Shown in pieces: positions 1-7,779 of a stretch of 64,000 nucleotides of DNA. The notes under the pieces are model-generated. The model searched no databases. It saw nothing but the letters and a program-made list of their open reading frames with translations, and had not been told where the DNA came from. Numbering within the stretch: the stretch's first letter is position 1; each line of letters starts with the position of its first letter. A program made the translations under genes and the position numbers. This DNA comes from Paenibacillus rhizosphaerae (GTDB lineage Bacteria; Bacillota; Bacilli; Paenibacillales; Paenibacillaceae): contig NZ_JACHXJ010000008.1 of the NCBI RefSeq assembly GCF_014192015.1, forward strand, positions 48,903-112,902. Direction: 5' to 3'.

Positions 1-978
1 CTGGTCGTCTCGCTGCTGGTCGGCGGATATATGACCATTCAGGGCAGGATGACCCTCGGGAGCTTCGTTGCGCTGACCTTCTACCTCCGGATGCTGACGG
101 GACCGCTGCAGCAGATCGGCAACGTCATCAACATGATGCAGCGTTCGGGAGCTTCCCTGGAGCGCGTCAACAGGCTGCTGGCCCGGGTGCCGAGCGTGAT
201 GGACAGGGACGGCGCTTCGGACCTTGCCCGCATCGGGGAGATCGCCGTGGACCACTTGACGTTCTCTTATCCGGGGACGTCGGAACAAGCGCTTAAGGAC
301 GTCAGTTTCACCATTCCGGAAGGCCGCACCGTCGGGCTCATCGGCCGCACCGGCAGCGGCAAATCGACGCTGGCGAAGCTGCTTCTGCGCATTTATGAGC
401 CCCCGGCCGGCAGCATTAAGGTGAACGGCCAGGACATTACCCGCGTGACCCTGGAGTCGCTGCGCCGCAAGATCGGCTATGTGCCGCAGGACGGCTTTTT
501 GTTCAGCACCGATATCGCCGACAACATCGCCTTCAGCGACCGTTCCGCCGGCATCGAGCAAATCCGCGAGGCAGCGGCCCAGGCTTTGCTGCTGGAAAGC
601 GTCAATTCCTTTGAAGCGGGATTTGAGACCCGGCTCGGCGAACGGGGCCTTACGCTGTCCGGCGGTCAAAGGCAGCGAGCGAGTCTGGCGAGAGGGCTGA
701 TGAAAAAGCCCGAGTTCTTGATTCTCGACGACAGCATGAGCGCCGTCGACGCGATGACGGAATCGGGCATCCTCGGCAATTTGATCCGGGAGCGCAGCGG
801 CAAATCGACGCTCATTATCGCGCACCGGATCAGCAGCGTCCAGCATGCCGATGAAATCATCGTGCTGGATCAAGGACGCATTGTCCAGCGGGGCAACCAT
901 GAGGAATTGATGGCCTGTCCGAACGGGCCTTATGCATCTTTATACCGGATCCAACAGGAGGGACTGCAGCATGCCTAA
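1..978 (+). CDS. ABC exporter half-transporter, C-terminal part (5' end outside window)
   Basis: This is the downstream part of an ABC multidrug/lipid-type exporter subunit. The reading frame is open from base 1 and the ATG at 31 is internal, so the true start lies outside the window. The first ~55 residues are the last membrane-domain helices and the rest is the nucleotide-binding domain: Walker A GRTGSGKST (343-369), signature LSGGQRQR (from 655), Walker B FLILDD (715-732) and H-loop IIAHR. The residue after the Walker B aspartate is Asp, not the catalytic Glu, which is typical of the degenerate site in heterodimeric exporters such as BmrC/BmrD or YheI/YheH. The next gene overlaps its stop by 8 bases, so the two are probably co-translated partners. 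Substrate unknown. Confidence 0.93.
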   Translation: MVVSLLVGGYMTIQGRMTLGSFVALTFYLRMLTGPLQQIGNVINMMQRSGASLERVNRLLARVPSVMDRDGASDLARIGEIAVDHLTFSYPGTSEQALKDVSFTIPEGRTVGLIGRTGSGKSTLAKLLLRIYEPPAGSIKVNGQDITRVTLESLRRKIGYVPQDGFLFSTDIADNIAFSDRSAGIEQIREAAAQALLLESVNSFEAGFETRLGERGLTLSGGQRQRASLARGLMKKPEFLILDDSMSAVDAMTESGILGNLIRERSGKSTLIIAHRISSVQHADEIIVLDQGRIVQRGNHEELMACPNGPYASLYRIQQEGLQHA

Positions 979-2791
979 TTCTTCAGCCGCTGCCCTCAAG
1001 GCAACACAAGCGAAGGATACAGCGGATAAGAAAAAATCATTTGAAGCCTTCAGGGCGATACTGGCTTACGGCAAACCGCACAAGTGGGCTTTTGCCGGCG
1101 TGTTCGTCTGCGCGATTCTCGGCATTTCCGCCGATCTGCTCCAGCCGTATCTGGTCAAGATCGTTATCGACGATCATTTGGCTGTCGGCGGCAGGGACAT
1201 GGGATATATCGCCACGATCGGCGGCATTTATCTTGGAATTTCGGTCGTCAGCTTCATATTCACGTATTTGCAGAATAACCTGCTGCAGTACGCGGGTCAA
1301 AGCATTGTAGCACGGATCCGGAAGGATCTGTTCCAGCATATTTCCAAGCTGTCGATGTCCTATTTCGACCGCGTTCACCGCGGCAGTCTGGTGACCAATG
1401 TCTCCAGCGACACGGAGACGATCAGCCAGTTTTTCACGCAAGTGCTGCTCAGCTTGATCCGCGACGGCATGACGCTTGTGCTGATCATTGTCTTTATGTT
1501 TCAGCTCGATACGACGCTGGCCTGGTATTCGATGATCGTCCTGCCGGTCATCGGCCTCGTGGCCTTCCTGTTCCGCCGCTATTTACGCCAGGCGTACCAG
1601 GTAACCCGGAGCCGCTTGTCCCGGTTAATCGGATTCATTGCGGAGAATTTGTCCGGGATGGGGCTGATTCAGGCCTTCCGCCAGGAAGAGGAGCAGACCC
1701 GGCGTTTTAACGAAAATAACCAGAGCTACTGGGAAGCGAACATGAGGGAGGTCCGCGCCAACGTACTGTTTAACCGGACCTTCGACATACTGGGCAACGT
1801 CGCCCTTGTCACGGTCGTCTGGCTGGGCGGACTGGCGGTATTCCATGAGCATATGGCCGTCGGAGTTCTGTACGCATTTACGAGCTACATCCGGCAGTTC
1901 TTCCAGCCGATCAACCAGATCACGATGCAGTGGAACACGTTCCAGTCGACGACCGTATCGATGGACCGGATCTGGAAAATATTCAGCACCGAGCCCGAAG
2001 TGAAGGACCCGGATCCTGACAAAACGTGCCGGCTGCGCTTGTCCGAAGCCCGCGGCCGGGTCGATTTCAATCACATCTCTTTCGGTTACTCGGAATCCAA
2101 GCCTGTCATTCCCCATCTGGACCTTCATTTGAAGCCCGGGGAGATGGTCGGCATCGTCGGCACGACGGGGGCGGGAAAGAGCACGATGATCAGTCTCTTG
2201 AACCGGTTCTATGACGTCAATTCCGGCAGCATCAAGATCGACGGGGCGGATATCCGCGATATTCCGCAGCAGCAGCTCCACCGTCTCGTCGGACTGATCC
2301 AGCAGGAGCCTTATCTGTTCGCGGGAACCGTCCTGGATAACGTCCGGCTGTTCCAGGAAGACATCTCGCGTGAAAAGGTGATGGATGCCTGCCGGTTCGT
2401 CGGTGCGCATGACATGATCATGCGGATGTCCGGCGGATACGACACGCTGCTCTCGGAGCGGGGCAGCGGCCTGTCGGCCGGGGAGCGGCAGCTGATCTCC
2501 TTCGCGCGGATCATGGTCTTTGAGCCGAGGATCCTCATCCTGGATGAGGCGACGGCCAACCTGGATTCGCATACGGAGCAGCTGGTGCAGAGCGCGCTGG
2601 CGAACGTGTCCACCGGCCGGACGACGCTGGTGATTGCCCACCGGCTGTCCACGGTCATGCATGCCGACCGCATTCTGGTCATGAAAGACGGACGGGCGAT
2701 CGAGGAAGGCACTCATGATGAGCTGCTGGCTATGCACGGATACTATGAGCAGCTGTACAATCATGCACGGCAGGCGGCCGATGAAGAGTAG
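971..2791 (+). CDS. ABC exporter half-transporter, partner subunit
   Basis: This 606-residue protein is a full half-exporter: an N-terminal six-helix membrane domain (about residues 35-325) and a C-terminal ATPase domain. Walker A is GTTGAGKST (around 2159-2185), Walker B is ILILDEA with the catalytic Glu codon at 2546-2548, and the H-loop is VIAHR. The signature is LSAGE (2471-2485) rather than LSGGQ. Together with the Asp in the upstream subunit, this predicts one degenerate and one active ATP site at the dimer interface. The start at 971 is the ATG in MPNSS, preceded by an AGGAGGGA ribosome-binding site at about 956 and overlapping the previous stop. An earlier in-frame ATG at 932 lies deep inside the upstream gene and is less likely. 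Plasma-membrane exporter; cargo not predictable. Confidence 0.93.
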   Translation: MPNSSAAALKATQAKDTADKKKSFEAFRAILAYGKPHKWAFAGVFVCAILGISADLLQPYLVKIVIDDHLAVGGRDMGYIATIGGIYLGISVVSFIFTYLQNNLLQYAGQSIVARIRKDLFQHISKLSMSYFDRVHRGSLVTNVSSDTETISQFFTQVLLSLIRDGMTLVLIIVFMFQLDTTLAWYSMIVLPVIGLVAFLFRRYLRQAYQVTRSRLSRLIGFIAENLSGMGLIQAFRQEEEQTRRFNENNQSYWEANMREVRANVLFNRTFDILGNVALVTVVWLGGLAVFHEHMAVGVLYAFTSYIRQFFQPINQITMQWNTFQSTTVSMDRIWKIFSTEPEVKDPDPDKTCRLRLSEARGRVDFNHISFGYSESKPVIPHLDLHLKPGEMVGIVGTTGAGKSTMISLLNRFYDVNSGSIKIDGADIRDIPQQQLHRLVGLIQQEPYLFAGTVLDNVRLFQEDISREKVMDACRFVGAHDMIMRMSGGYDTLLSERGSGLSAGERQLISFARIMVFEPRILILDEATANLDSHTEQLVQSALANVSTGRTTLVIAHRLSTVMHADRILVMKDGRAIEEGTHDELLAMHGYYEQLYNHARQAADEE

Positions 2792-2840
2792 CCCGGGATG
2801 CGGGGACTGCCCGGCGACACGGCTGAGTCGGATGTATAGA

Positions 2841-2877
2841 AACGGGGAGAGAGCGATGCTCTTTCCCCGTTTTTTAT
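2841..2877 (+). terminator. Rho-independent terminator after ABC exporter pair
   Basis: A 14-base stem (AACGGGGAGAGAGC pairing with GCTCTTTCCCCGTT, one G-U) with a three-base loop runs into a T tract. It lies 50 bases after the second transporter gene and ends that transcription unit. It also separates it from the convergent AraC-type gene. Confidence 0.85.
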
Positions 2878-2981
2878 ATTAAATAGATAAACTTTGGAGA
2901 CTCAGCTTCCTTAACGCAAAAAACGACCGCTGACCATAAATCCACTGCGATCTTTTGAACTATGAGTATAGACCTGTCCGT

Positions 2982-3803
2982 TTATTTGTCCGGCTGCGGC
3001 TTGGCATCGGGTGCGAAGCTTTCCCTGTATTGGGCAGGGGACATCCCGTAGGTATTCCGGAACACGCGGTGATAGTAGGAATAACTGGCAAAACCGCAGG
3101 TTTCGGCGATCTCCTCCTGAGTCATGGTGCTGTATTTCATCCGTTCGATGGCGGCGTTCAGCCGGATTTCCAAGGCGTACTGGATCATTGTTTTGCCGTA
3201 CTGTTCTTTGAAGATTTTCACGGCTCTGGACAGGCTCAGGCCGACATGGGCAGCGGCTTCCTCCAATTTAAAGGTAACGGTGGCATGCTCCTCGACAAAA
3301 CGCTTCAGCCTCAGCGCGGTATAAGCGGTGCGGTTCGCCGGCTTCGTCTCCGTGATGGCCCGGTCCAAGCACAGGCACAAGCTTCGCAGAAGGTAACCGG
3401 TGAGCTCCACATTTTCCCCCTCCAGGCCGCGCCTTTTTTCAAGCAGCAGCTGCCTCCACAGTCCAAGCAGGCGATCATCGCTGCCAATCCGGCTGACGAC
3501 CGGCCGGTTCATCCGGTTCCACCAGGCATCGATCCAGCCGCCTTCGCAAAACAGAAAATAATCCCCGCTCGAGACACGTCCCCCGCCGGCATCGTCATGC
3601 ACCATAAGCTCGTATTCGTCCCCCGGCTTCAGCAGCAGCAGGTCCCCGCCCTCGACATGGTAATCGGTGCCGTTGCAGAATACGGTGCAGGATCCTTCCG
3701 TCTGCAGCCGGAATAAATAGGTCGTCAGACCCGCGCGGTGGCTGTTGCTGAACTGCTGGAAATGGTAGGAATAATCGCATATCAGCAGTCTGGCTTCCAT
3801 CAT
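2982..3803 (-). CDS. AraC-family transcriptional regulator
   Basis: This 273-residue protein has the layout of AraC/XylS regulators. An N-terminal cupin-like sensing domain (with GGDLLLLKPGDEYEL) is followed by a C-terminal ~100-residue double helix-turn-helix domain. The second helix-turn-helix carries the family pattern EIAETCGFASYSYYHRVFRN followed by GMSPAQYR. I chose the MM start at 3803 because AAAGGGGAG sits just upstream; an ATG at 3842 lacks this. It is divergent from a sugar-phosphate isomerase-like gene and a Gfo/Idh/MocA dehydrogenase, so it probably regulates them in response to a sugar or polyol. The inducer cannot be told from sequence. Confidence 0.9.
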   Translation of the reverse strand: MMEARLLICDYSYHFQQFSNSHRAGLTTYLFRLQTEGSCTVFCNGTDYHVEGGDLLLLKPGDEYELMVHDDAGGGRVSSGDYFLFCEGGWIDAWWNRMNRPVVSRIGSDDRLLGLWRQLLLEKRRGLEGENVELTGYLLRSLCLCLDRAITETKPANRTAYTALRLKRFVEEHATVTFKLEEAAAHVGLSLSRAVKIFKEQYGKTMIQYALEIRLNAAIERMKYSTMTQEEIAETCGFASYSYYHRVFRNTYGMSPAQYRESFAPDAKPQPDK

Positions 3804-3937
3804 GTGCTCCCCTTTCTCAAAAAAAACAAGCAGATAGTTCATGTTGCAATCATATTGTTTATGTTCATTTTAGCTTACTTGCATGTATGATAGTAGCAGA
3901 TAGAGCAATCAATTATTGGGAAACGAGGTGCCCTTTT
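3804..3937. promoter_or_regulatory. Divergent promoter region between AraC regulator and isomerase
   Basis: This 134-base gap must hold both divergent promoters. It contains an interrupted palindrome CAATcatATTG (3847-3857) inside an AT-rich stretch, a plausible half-site region for the AraC protein. No strong sigma-A pair stands out; TATGAT at about 3886 is a possible minus-10 for the rightward genes. The operator role is inference only. Confidence 0.35.
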
Positions 3938-4711
3938 ATGAAAAAATTGAACATTGGCTTGCAATTGTATACGCTTCGTGACGAAACGGCCCAGGATTTC
4001 CGCGGAACGCTTCGCAAAGTGGCTGAGCTTGGGTATGAAGGCGTGGAGTTTGCCGGATACGGTGACATTCCTGCCGAAGAAATGAAAACGCTTCTTCAAG
4101 AGCTTGGTCTTCAAGCGATCGGCGCCCATGTGGGTCTGCATCTGCTCCGGGCCGACCTGCAGAAAGAGATCGATTACCTGAAAACGATCGGCGCGAAAAC
4201 CATGATGTGCCCTTACGTTGCACCGGAGAACCGCGAGAACATTGAGCAGTGGAAGGAACTGTTTACTTTCCTGGAGGAAGTAGGTACCGAGGCACGCAAA
4301 CAAGGATTGACGTTCGGTTATCACAATCACGATTTTGAATTCGCGGACAAGATCGACGGCGAGTTTGTATTCGACGCTATGTACTCCTCCACTTCGCCTG
4401 AAGCCGTTCAAGTGGAAATGGACGTATGCTGGGTGCAGTTTGCCGGACAGGATCCGCTCACCTATATCCCGAAATATGCCGGACGCCTGCCGCTCCTTCA
4501 CCTGAAGGACTTCAGCAAGGATGCCGAAGGCAACATGAAGACGCTTGAGCTTGGTCAAGGGGACGTGAATTTGCCGGGTGTCATTCAGGCCGCTTCCGAT
4601 GCCGGAACACAGTGGCTGATCGTCGAGCAGGACGTCTGCCAGAATCCTCCGCTGCAAAGCGTGGAGAACAGCATGAACTGGCTGAAGCAGAACTACTTGA
4701 ACCAATTTTAA
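3938..4711 (+). CDS. Sugar phosphate isomerase/epimerase family protein (TIM barrel)
   Basis: This 257-residue protein belongs to the xylose-isomerase-like TIM-barrel superfamily (IolE, sugar phosphate isomerase/epimerase). It opens with LNIGLQLYTLRDE, typical of the first strand, and carries metal-ligand-type patterns GYHNHDFEF, VEMDVCWVQFAG and LLHLKDF. These families use a divalent metal to isomerise or epimerise sugars and keto-inositols. The start at 3938 (MKKLNIG) follows a GAGGTG ribosome-binding site; the ATG at 3887 has none. It is followed after 41 bases by a Gfo/Idh/MocA dehydrogenase. The pairing is common in inositol or rare-sugar catabolism, but the exact substrate is unknown. 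Confidence 0.88.
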   Translation: MKKLNIGLQLYTLRDETAQDFRGTLRKVAELGYEGVEFAGYGDIPAEEMKTLLQELGLQAIGAHVGLHLLRADLQKEIDYLKTIGAKTMMCPYVAPENRENIEQWKELFTFLEEVGTEARKQGLTFGYHNHDFEFADKIDGEFVFDAMYSSTSPEAVQVEMDVCWVQFAGQDPLTYIPKYAGRLPLLHLKDFSKDAEGNMKTLELGQGDVNLPGVIQAASDAGTQWLIVEQDVCQNPPLQSVENSMNWLKQNYLNQF

Positions 4712-4752
4712 TGTGATTGAGATCAGAGCTGAAGAAAGGGAGATTTGTATCC

Positions 4753-5772
4753 ATGAGTAAAATTAGAGTAGCGGTTTTCGGCTGCGGCGCCATCGCCCAG
4801 CGCAGACATATTCCTGAATACGCAGCGAACCCGAACGTGGAGCTGGTTGCTTTTGCGGATCCGCTCAAGGAGCGCGCTGAAGAAGTGGCGGCACAGTATG
4901 GTGCCAAAGCATACACCGACTACAAGGAACTGCTGAAAAACGAGAAGCTTGACGCAGTCAGCGTATGTACGCCGAACTACCTTCACGCTTCGATGAGCAT
5001 CGACGCGGCGAATGCCGGTCTGCACGTCCTGGTGGAAAAGCCGATGGCGACCACGAAGGAAGAAGGGGAGCAGATGATCGAAGCGGCCCGCAAAAGCGGC
5101 GTCTTCCTGATGGTGGGCCATAATCAGCGCCTCATGCCTCCGCACGTGAAGGCCAAAGAAATTCTGGACTCCGGCAAGCTCGGCAAAGTGCTGACGTTCC
5201 GCACGTCTTTCGGCCACGGTGGTCCGGAAAGCTGGAGTGTTGACGGACGCGACAGCTGGTTTTTCCGTAAAGATGAAGCGATCATGGGCGCCATGGGCGA
5301 CCTCGGCGTGCACAAATCCGACTTCATCCGCTATTTGCTGAACGATGAGATCGTGGAAGTCGCCGGCTTTATCGGTACCGTTCATAAGGAAGGTACGGAT
5401 GTGGACGACAACGCGACCTGTATCGTCCGCATGAAGAACGGAGCCGTGGGCACGTTGATGGCAAGCTGGACGCACTACCGTTCCGGCGACAACGGCACGG
5501 TGCTCTGGTGCGAAAACGGCTGCATGAAGATCGGTACCGTCGAAGGCGACGAGGTTATCGTCGAACTGACCAACGGCACTGTGGAAACGTACAAAGTCGG
5601 CGCCATGGCGACGAACGAAAAGCAAGTACCGAGCGGCGTCATCGACGCCTTCGTGGAATCGATCCTGACCAACACGCCGCCGCAAATTTCCGGCGAAGAA
5701 GGTCTGCGCTCCCTGAACGTCATCCTGGGCGCGTTTGAATCGCAGGACACCGGCAAGATCGTGAAGCTGTAA
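4753..5772 (+). CDS. Gfo/Idh/MocA family NAD(P)-dependent oxidoreductase
   Basis: This 339-residue protein has an N-terminal Rossmann fold beginning KIRVAVFGCGAIAQ and the family EKP signature (HVLVEKPMATT), whose lysine contributes to catalysis. A C-terminal alpha/beta substrate domain follows. Members oxidise or reduce sugars, inositols and related ketoses with NAD(P). The start at 4753 has GAAAGGGAG upstream; the ATG at 4717 would run through that ribosome-binding site. It lies behind the isomerase-like gene with no terminator between them and is followed by a clear terminator, so the two form a short operon probably controlled by the divergent AraC protein. Confidence 0.92.
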   Translation: MSKIRVAVFGCGAIAQRRHIPEYAANPNVELVAFADPLKERAEEVAAQYGAKAYTDYKELLKNEKLDAVSVCTPNYLHASMSIDAANAGLHVLVEKPMATTKEEGEQMIEAARKSGVFLMVGHNQRLMPPHVKAKEILDSGKLGKVLTFRTSFGHGGPESWSVDGRDSWFFRKDEAIMGAMGDLGVHKSDFIRYLLNDEIVEVAGFIGTVHKEGTDVDDNATCIVRMKNGAVGTLMASWTHYRSGDNGTVLWCENGCMKIGTVEGDEVIVELTNGTVETYKVGAMATNEKQVPSGVIDAFVESILTNTPPQISGEEGLRSLNVILGAFESQDTGKIVKL

Positions 5773-5782
5773 CAAGTATGAA

Positions 5783-5809
5783 GAGAGGACCTTGGGGTCC
5801 TCTTTTTTT
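5783..5809 (+). terminator. Rho-independent terminator after the oxidoreductase
   Basis: Hairpin GAGGACC-TTGG-GGTCCTC followed by seven T residues. It begins 11 bases after the dehydrogenase stop and closes the isomerase-dehydrogenase operon. Confidence 0.9.
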
Positions 5810-5836
5810 GTGTTCTGTTGCGAGAAGGGGGAGTTA

Positions 5837-6360
5837 TGGAAGTGGATGCTACCGAAGCGTATGCTCCGACGAACCCCCTGAAGGGGTTCTCAATTCCCTC
5901 CTGAAACTAAAAAAGCTCTCCAATATGGAGAGCTTTCATACGTCCCGGATCGGGATACCGCCCCAGCGGGCGGACTGCGAAGCGGATGCTACCGAAGCGT
6001 ATGCTCCCGCGAACCCCCTGAAGGGGTTCTCAATTCCCTCCTGAAACTAAAAAAGCTCTCCATTATGGAGAGCTTTCATACGTCCCAGAAGGGATACCGC
6101 CCTAACGTGCGGACTGCGAAGCGGATGCCACCGAAGCGTATGCTCCGGCGAACCCCTGAAGGGGTTCTCATCATTCCCTCCTGGAACTAAAAAAAGCTCT
6201 CCAATATGGAGAGCTTTCATACGTCCCAGATCGGGATACCGCCCTAGCGGGCGGACTGCGAAGCAGATGCTAACGAAGCGTATGCTCCGACGAACCCCCT
6301 GAAGGGGTTCTCAATTCCCTCCTGAAACTAAAAAGCTCTCCAATATGGAGAGCTTTCATA
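5837..6360. repeat. Four tandem ~140-bp repeats adjoining the 3' end of tRNA-Arg
   Basis: Four head-to-tail imperfect copies can be aligned, with the word GATGCTA/GATGCCA recurring at 5845, 5985, 6124 and 6266 (periods 140, 139 and 142). Each unit holds the imperfect direct repeat GAAGCGGATGCT / GAAGCGTATGCT, a GAACCCC-loop-GGGGTTC hairpin, a strong AAAGCTCTCCA/TGGAGAGCTTT hairpin (5912-5936, 6052-6076, 6193-6217, 6332-6356), and, in the first three, CGTCCC...GGGAT resembling the tRNA-Arg 3' end, then a CCGCCC/GGGCGG hairpin. The fourth copy runs straight into the real tRNA. The first copy lacks the leading part. No protein coding is convincing here. The array looks like tandem duplication of the tRNA terminator block, or a repeat family that uses it. 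Confidence 0.85.
6327..6356 (-). terminator. Terminator of tRNA-Arg (minus strand)
   Basis: Read on the minus strand, the tRNA is followed within five bases by an 11-base-pair hairpin (AAAGCTCTCCA with TGGAGAGCTTT) and a short T run. The same hairpin is present in all four copies of the tandem repeat, so termination is potentially fourfold redundant. Confidence 0.75.
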
Positions 6361-6434
<74 letters not shown>

Positions 6435-6456
6435 ATAAAAAATTCAAGCAAGGAAG

Positions 6457-6485
6457 ATCATAACATATAGTTGGAACAATATCAA
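6457..6485 (-). promoter_or_regulatory. Sigma-A promoter for tRNA-Arg
   Basis: On the minus strand TTGATA (6485-6480) and TATGAT (6462-6457) are separated by exactly 17 bases. The expected start is near 6450, about 15 bases before the mature tRNA 5' end, which suits a short leader removed by RNase P. Confidence 0.75.
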
Positions 6486-6629
6486 CATGTTTTTCTTTCC
6501 TTTCTCATCGTCCCCCGAATCTGTTCTCCGGGCTTAAGAAAAAAGTTGTTTCAATCCCCGTTTATATTATTAATGGTTTCTATACGTTTTTCATAGAACG
6601 AATGGGTTCCCCGTCCATTCACATGTTTT

Positions 6630-6658
6630 TTTTCAAGTTGAAAGAGGTATGCTATAAT
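6630..6658 (+). promoter_or_regulatory. Candidate extended minus-10 promoter for the TPR gene
   Basis: TGCTATAAT at 6650-6658 is a perfect extended minus-10 box. The minus-35 side (TTTTCA/TTTCAA) is weak. It would start transcription near 6665, about 38 bases before the proposed ATT start at 6703. The stretch 6486-6629 shows nothing else I can name. Confidence 0.55.
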
Positions 6659-6702
6659 CAACAATTATTTGCAACAAGTAGCGGGGAAAGGAGGGAATAC
6701 AT

Positions 6703-7638
6703 ATTAAAGAACATATTTCCCCAACGAAGGACAACGTCATTTTGTTTCCAAAGACGCTCGACTTCTATCAGATTCAGCTGACCGTCATGCTGGAAAATGA
6801 ACGGTACGGGGAAGCGATGGAGCTTTTGCGTTTCCTGCTGCAGTGCCAAGGGCAGGATGAGAGGCATTATGAAGAATGGCAGGCGCTTCTGGAATGGCTG
6901 GAAGCCGCTTTTCCACAATATATGAATCACGGCGGCGGGCAGGGCACAGGCTTGGACTCTTATGAGCATGAAGAGGAGCCCAACGAGGAAGAAATGAAGC
7001 GGCAGAACGTGCGAGCCAAGCTGGCCGAAGACCACCATTACGCCGACAAGCTGCTGCACACCGCCATGGAAGAGCCTTTATCGGAGCAGACCATGCTCGC
7101 TCTCGAGCAGCTATCCTATCTGGAAGGCTCGGATATCGATGACAAGCTGGTGGAGTGGCTGATGCAGGCCCGTCTTCATCCGCTGCTGCAGTTCAGGGTG
7201 CTTCAAACGCTGCGCAAGCGCGGCATGCACGGCACGGTGCAGTTCAAGCGGGGACAGGAGCAGGTAAGCGTCGATATGGAGACGGTGCCTTTGACGCCGG
7301 AGGAGTTTCCGCCGCAGGTGGCAATGGTAGCGGAACGCGTGGCTGCGCAGACCGAGGTGCAGGAGCCGACGCTGTATTATTTCGCCCAGGAGCTGTGGTC
7401 GCAGTTTATTATGGCGATCTACGGGACGGAGGATTACCGGTCGATCCTGGATGAGGACGACACGACGATCGACATTTGGGCGGCCGCCCTGCATCAGATC
7501 GTTACCGAGAGCCTCACAGGCAGCCGCAACGAGGAGGAGTCCCGGGCGATGTACGGGATCACGGACACGATGCGCTTCCGTTTTGAGCAGGCTTACCGAA
7601 GCTTCAGGCAGTTCGTGTCGGCCGGCATGCAGGAGTAA
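6703..7638 (+). CDS. ysoA: YsoA-like TPR protein upstream of trigger factor, apparent ATT start
   Basis: This ~311-residue acidic, helix-rich protein has no transmembrane segment. Its place directly upstream of tig matches B. subtilis ysoA, a tetratricopeptide-type protein of unknown function; the name rests mostly on position and general character. The N-terminus reads KEHISPTKDNVILFPKTLDF. No ATG, GTG or TTG lies in frame near the strong ribosome-binding site GGAGGG (6690-6695). The first in-frame TTG (6742) is 46 bases further on and would cut off a plausible N-terminus. An ATT at 6703, seven bases after GGAGGG, is the best start. ATT starts are rare and known for infC and pcnB. If TTG is used instead, the protein is 298 residues. 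Confidence 0.75.
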   Translation: MKEHISPTKDNVILFPKTLDFYQIQLTVMLENERYGEAMELLRFLLQCQGQDERHYEEWQALLEWLEAAFPQYMNHGGGQGTGLDSYEHEEEPNEEEMKRQNVRAKLAEDHHYADKLLHTAMEEPLSEQTMLALEQLSYLEGSDIDDKLVEWLMQARLHPLLQFRVLQTLRKRGMHGTVQFKRGQEQVSVDMETVPLTPEEFPPQVAMVAERVAAQTEVQEPTLYYFAQELWSQFIMAIYGTEDYRSILDEDDTTIDIWAAALHQIVTESLTGSRNEEESRAMYGITDTMRFRFEQAYRSFRQFVSAGMQE

Positions 7639-7681
7639 GCGGTCGGAAACGTTTACCTGAAGAGTTGCCAAGGGCTTGCCC

Positions 7682-7710
7682 TTGAAAAACACGGCAATGT
7701 TGTTTATACT
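7682..7710 (+). promoter_or_regulatory. Sigma-A promoter for tig
   Basis: TTGAAA (7682-7687) and TATACT (7705-7710) are 17 bases apart, about 70 bases before the tig start codon. TATAAT overlaps four bases further on. This suggests tig has its own promoter in addition to any read-through from the TPR gene. Confidence 0.7.
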
Positions 7711-7779
7711 ATAATGGTTATTCTGTGCGTGCTGATAACTTAAGTACATGTGAATTATTTTTGGAGGGGAAAGCATAAA

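Noticed and set aside
5778..6044. 88-residue open frame over the tandem repeats
   Set aside because: It begins in a terminator and reads the repeat DNA with no ribosome-binding site; the reading frame is not kept over the following copies.
5837..6360. Possible CRISPR array
   Set aside because: The units are ~140 bases, contiguous, and differ by drift throughout; there are no short identical repeats with unique spacers and no cas genes.
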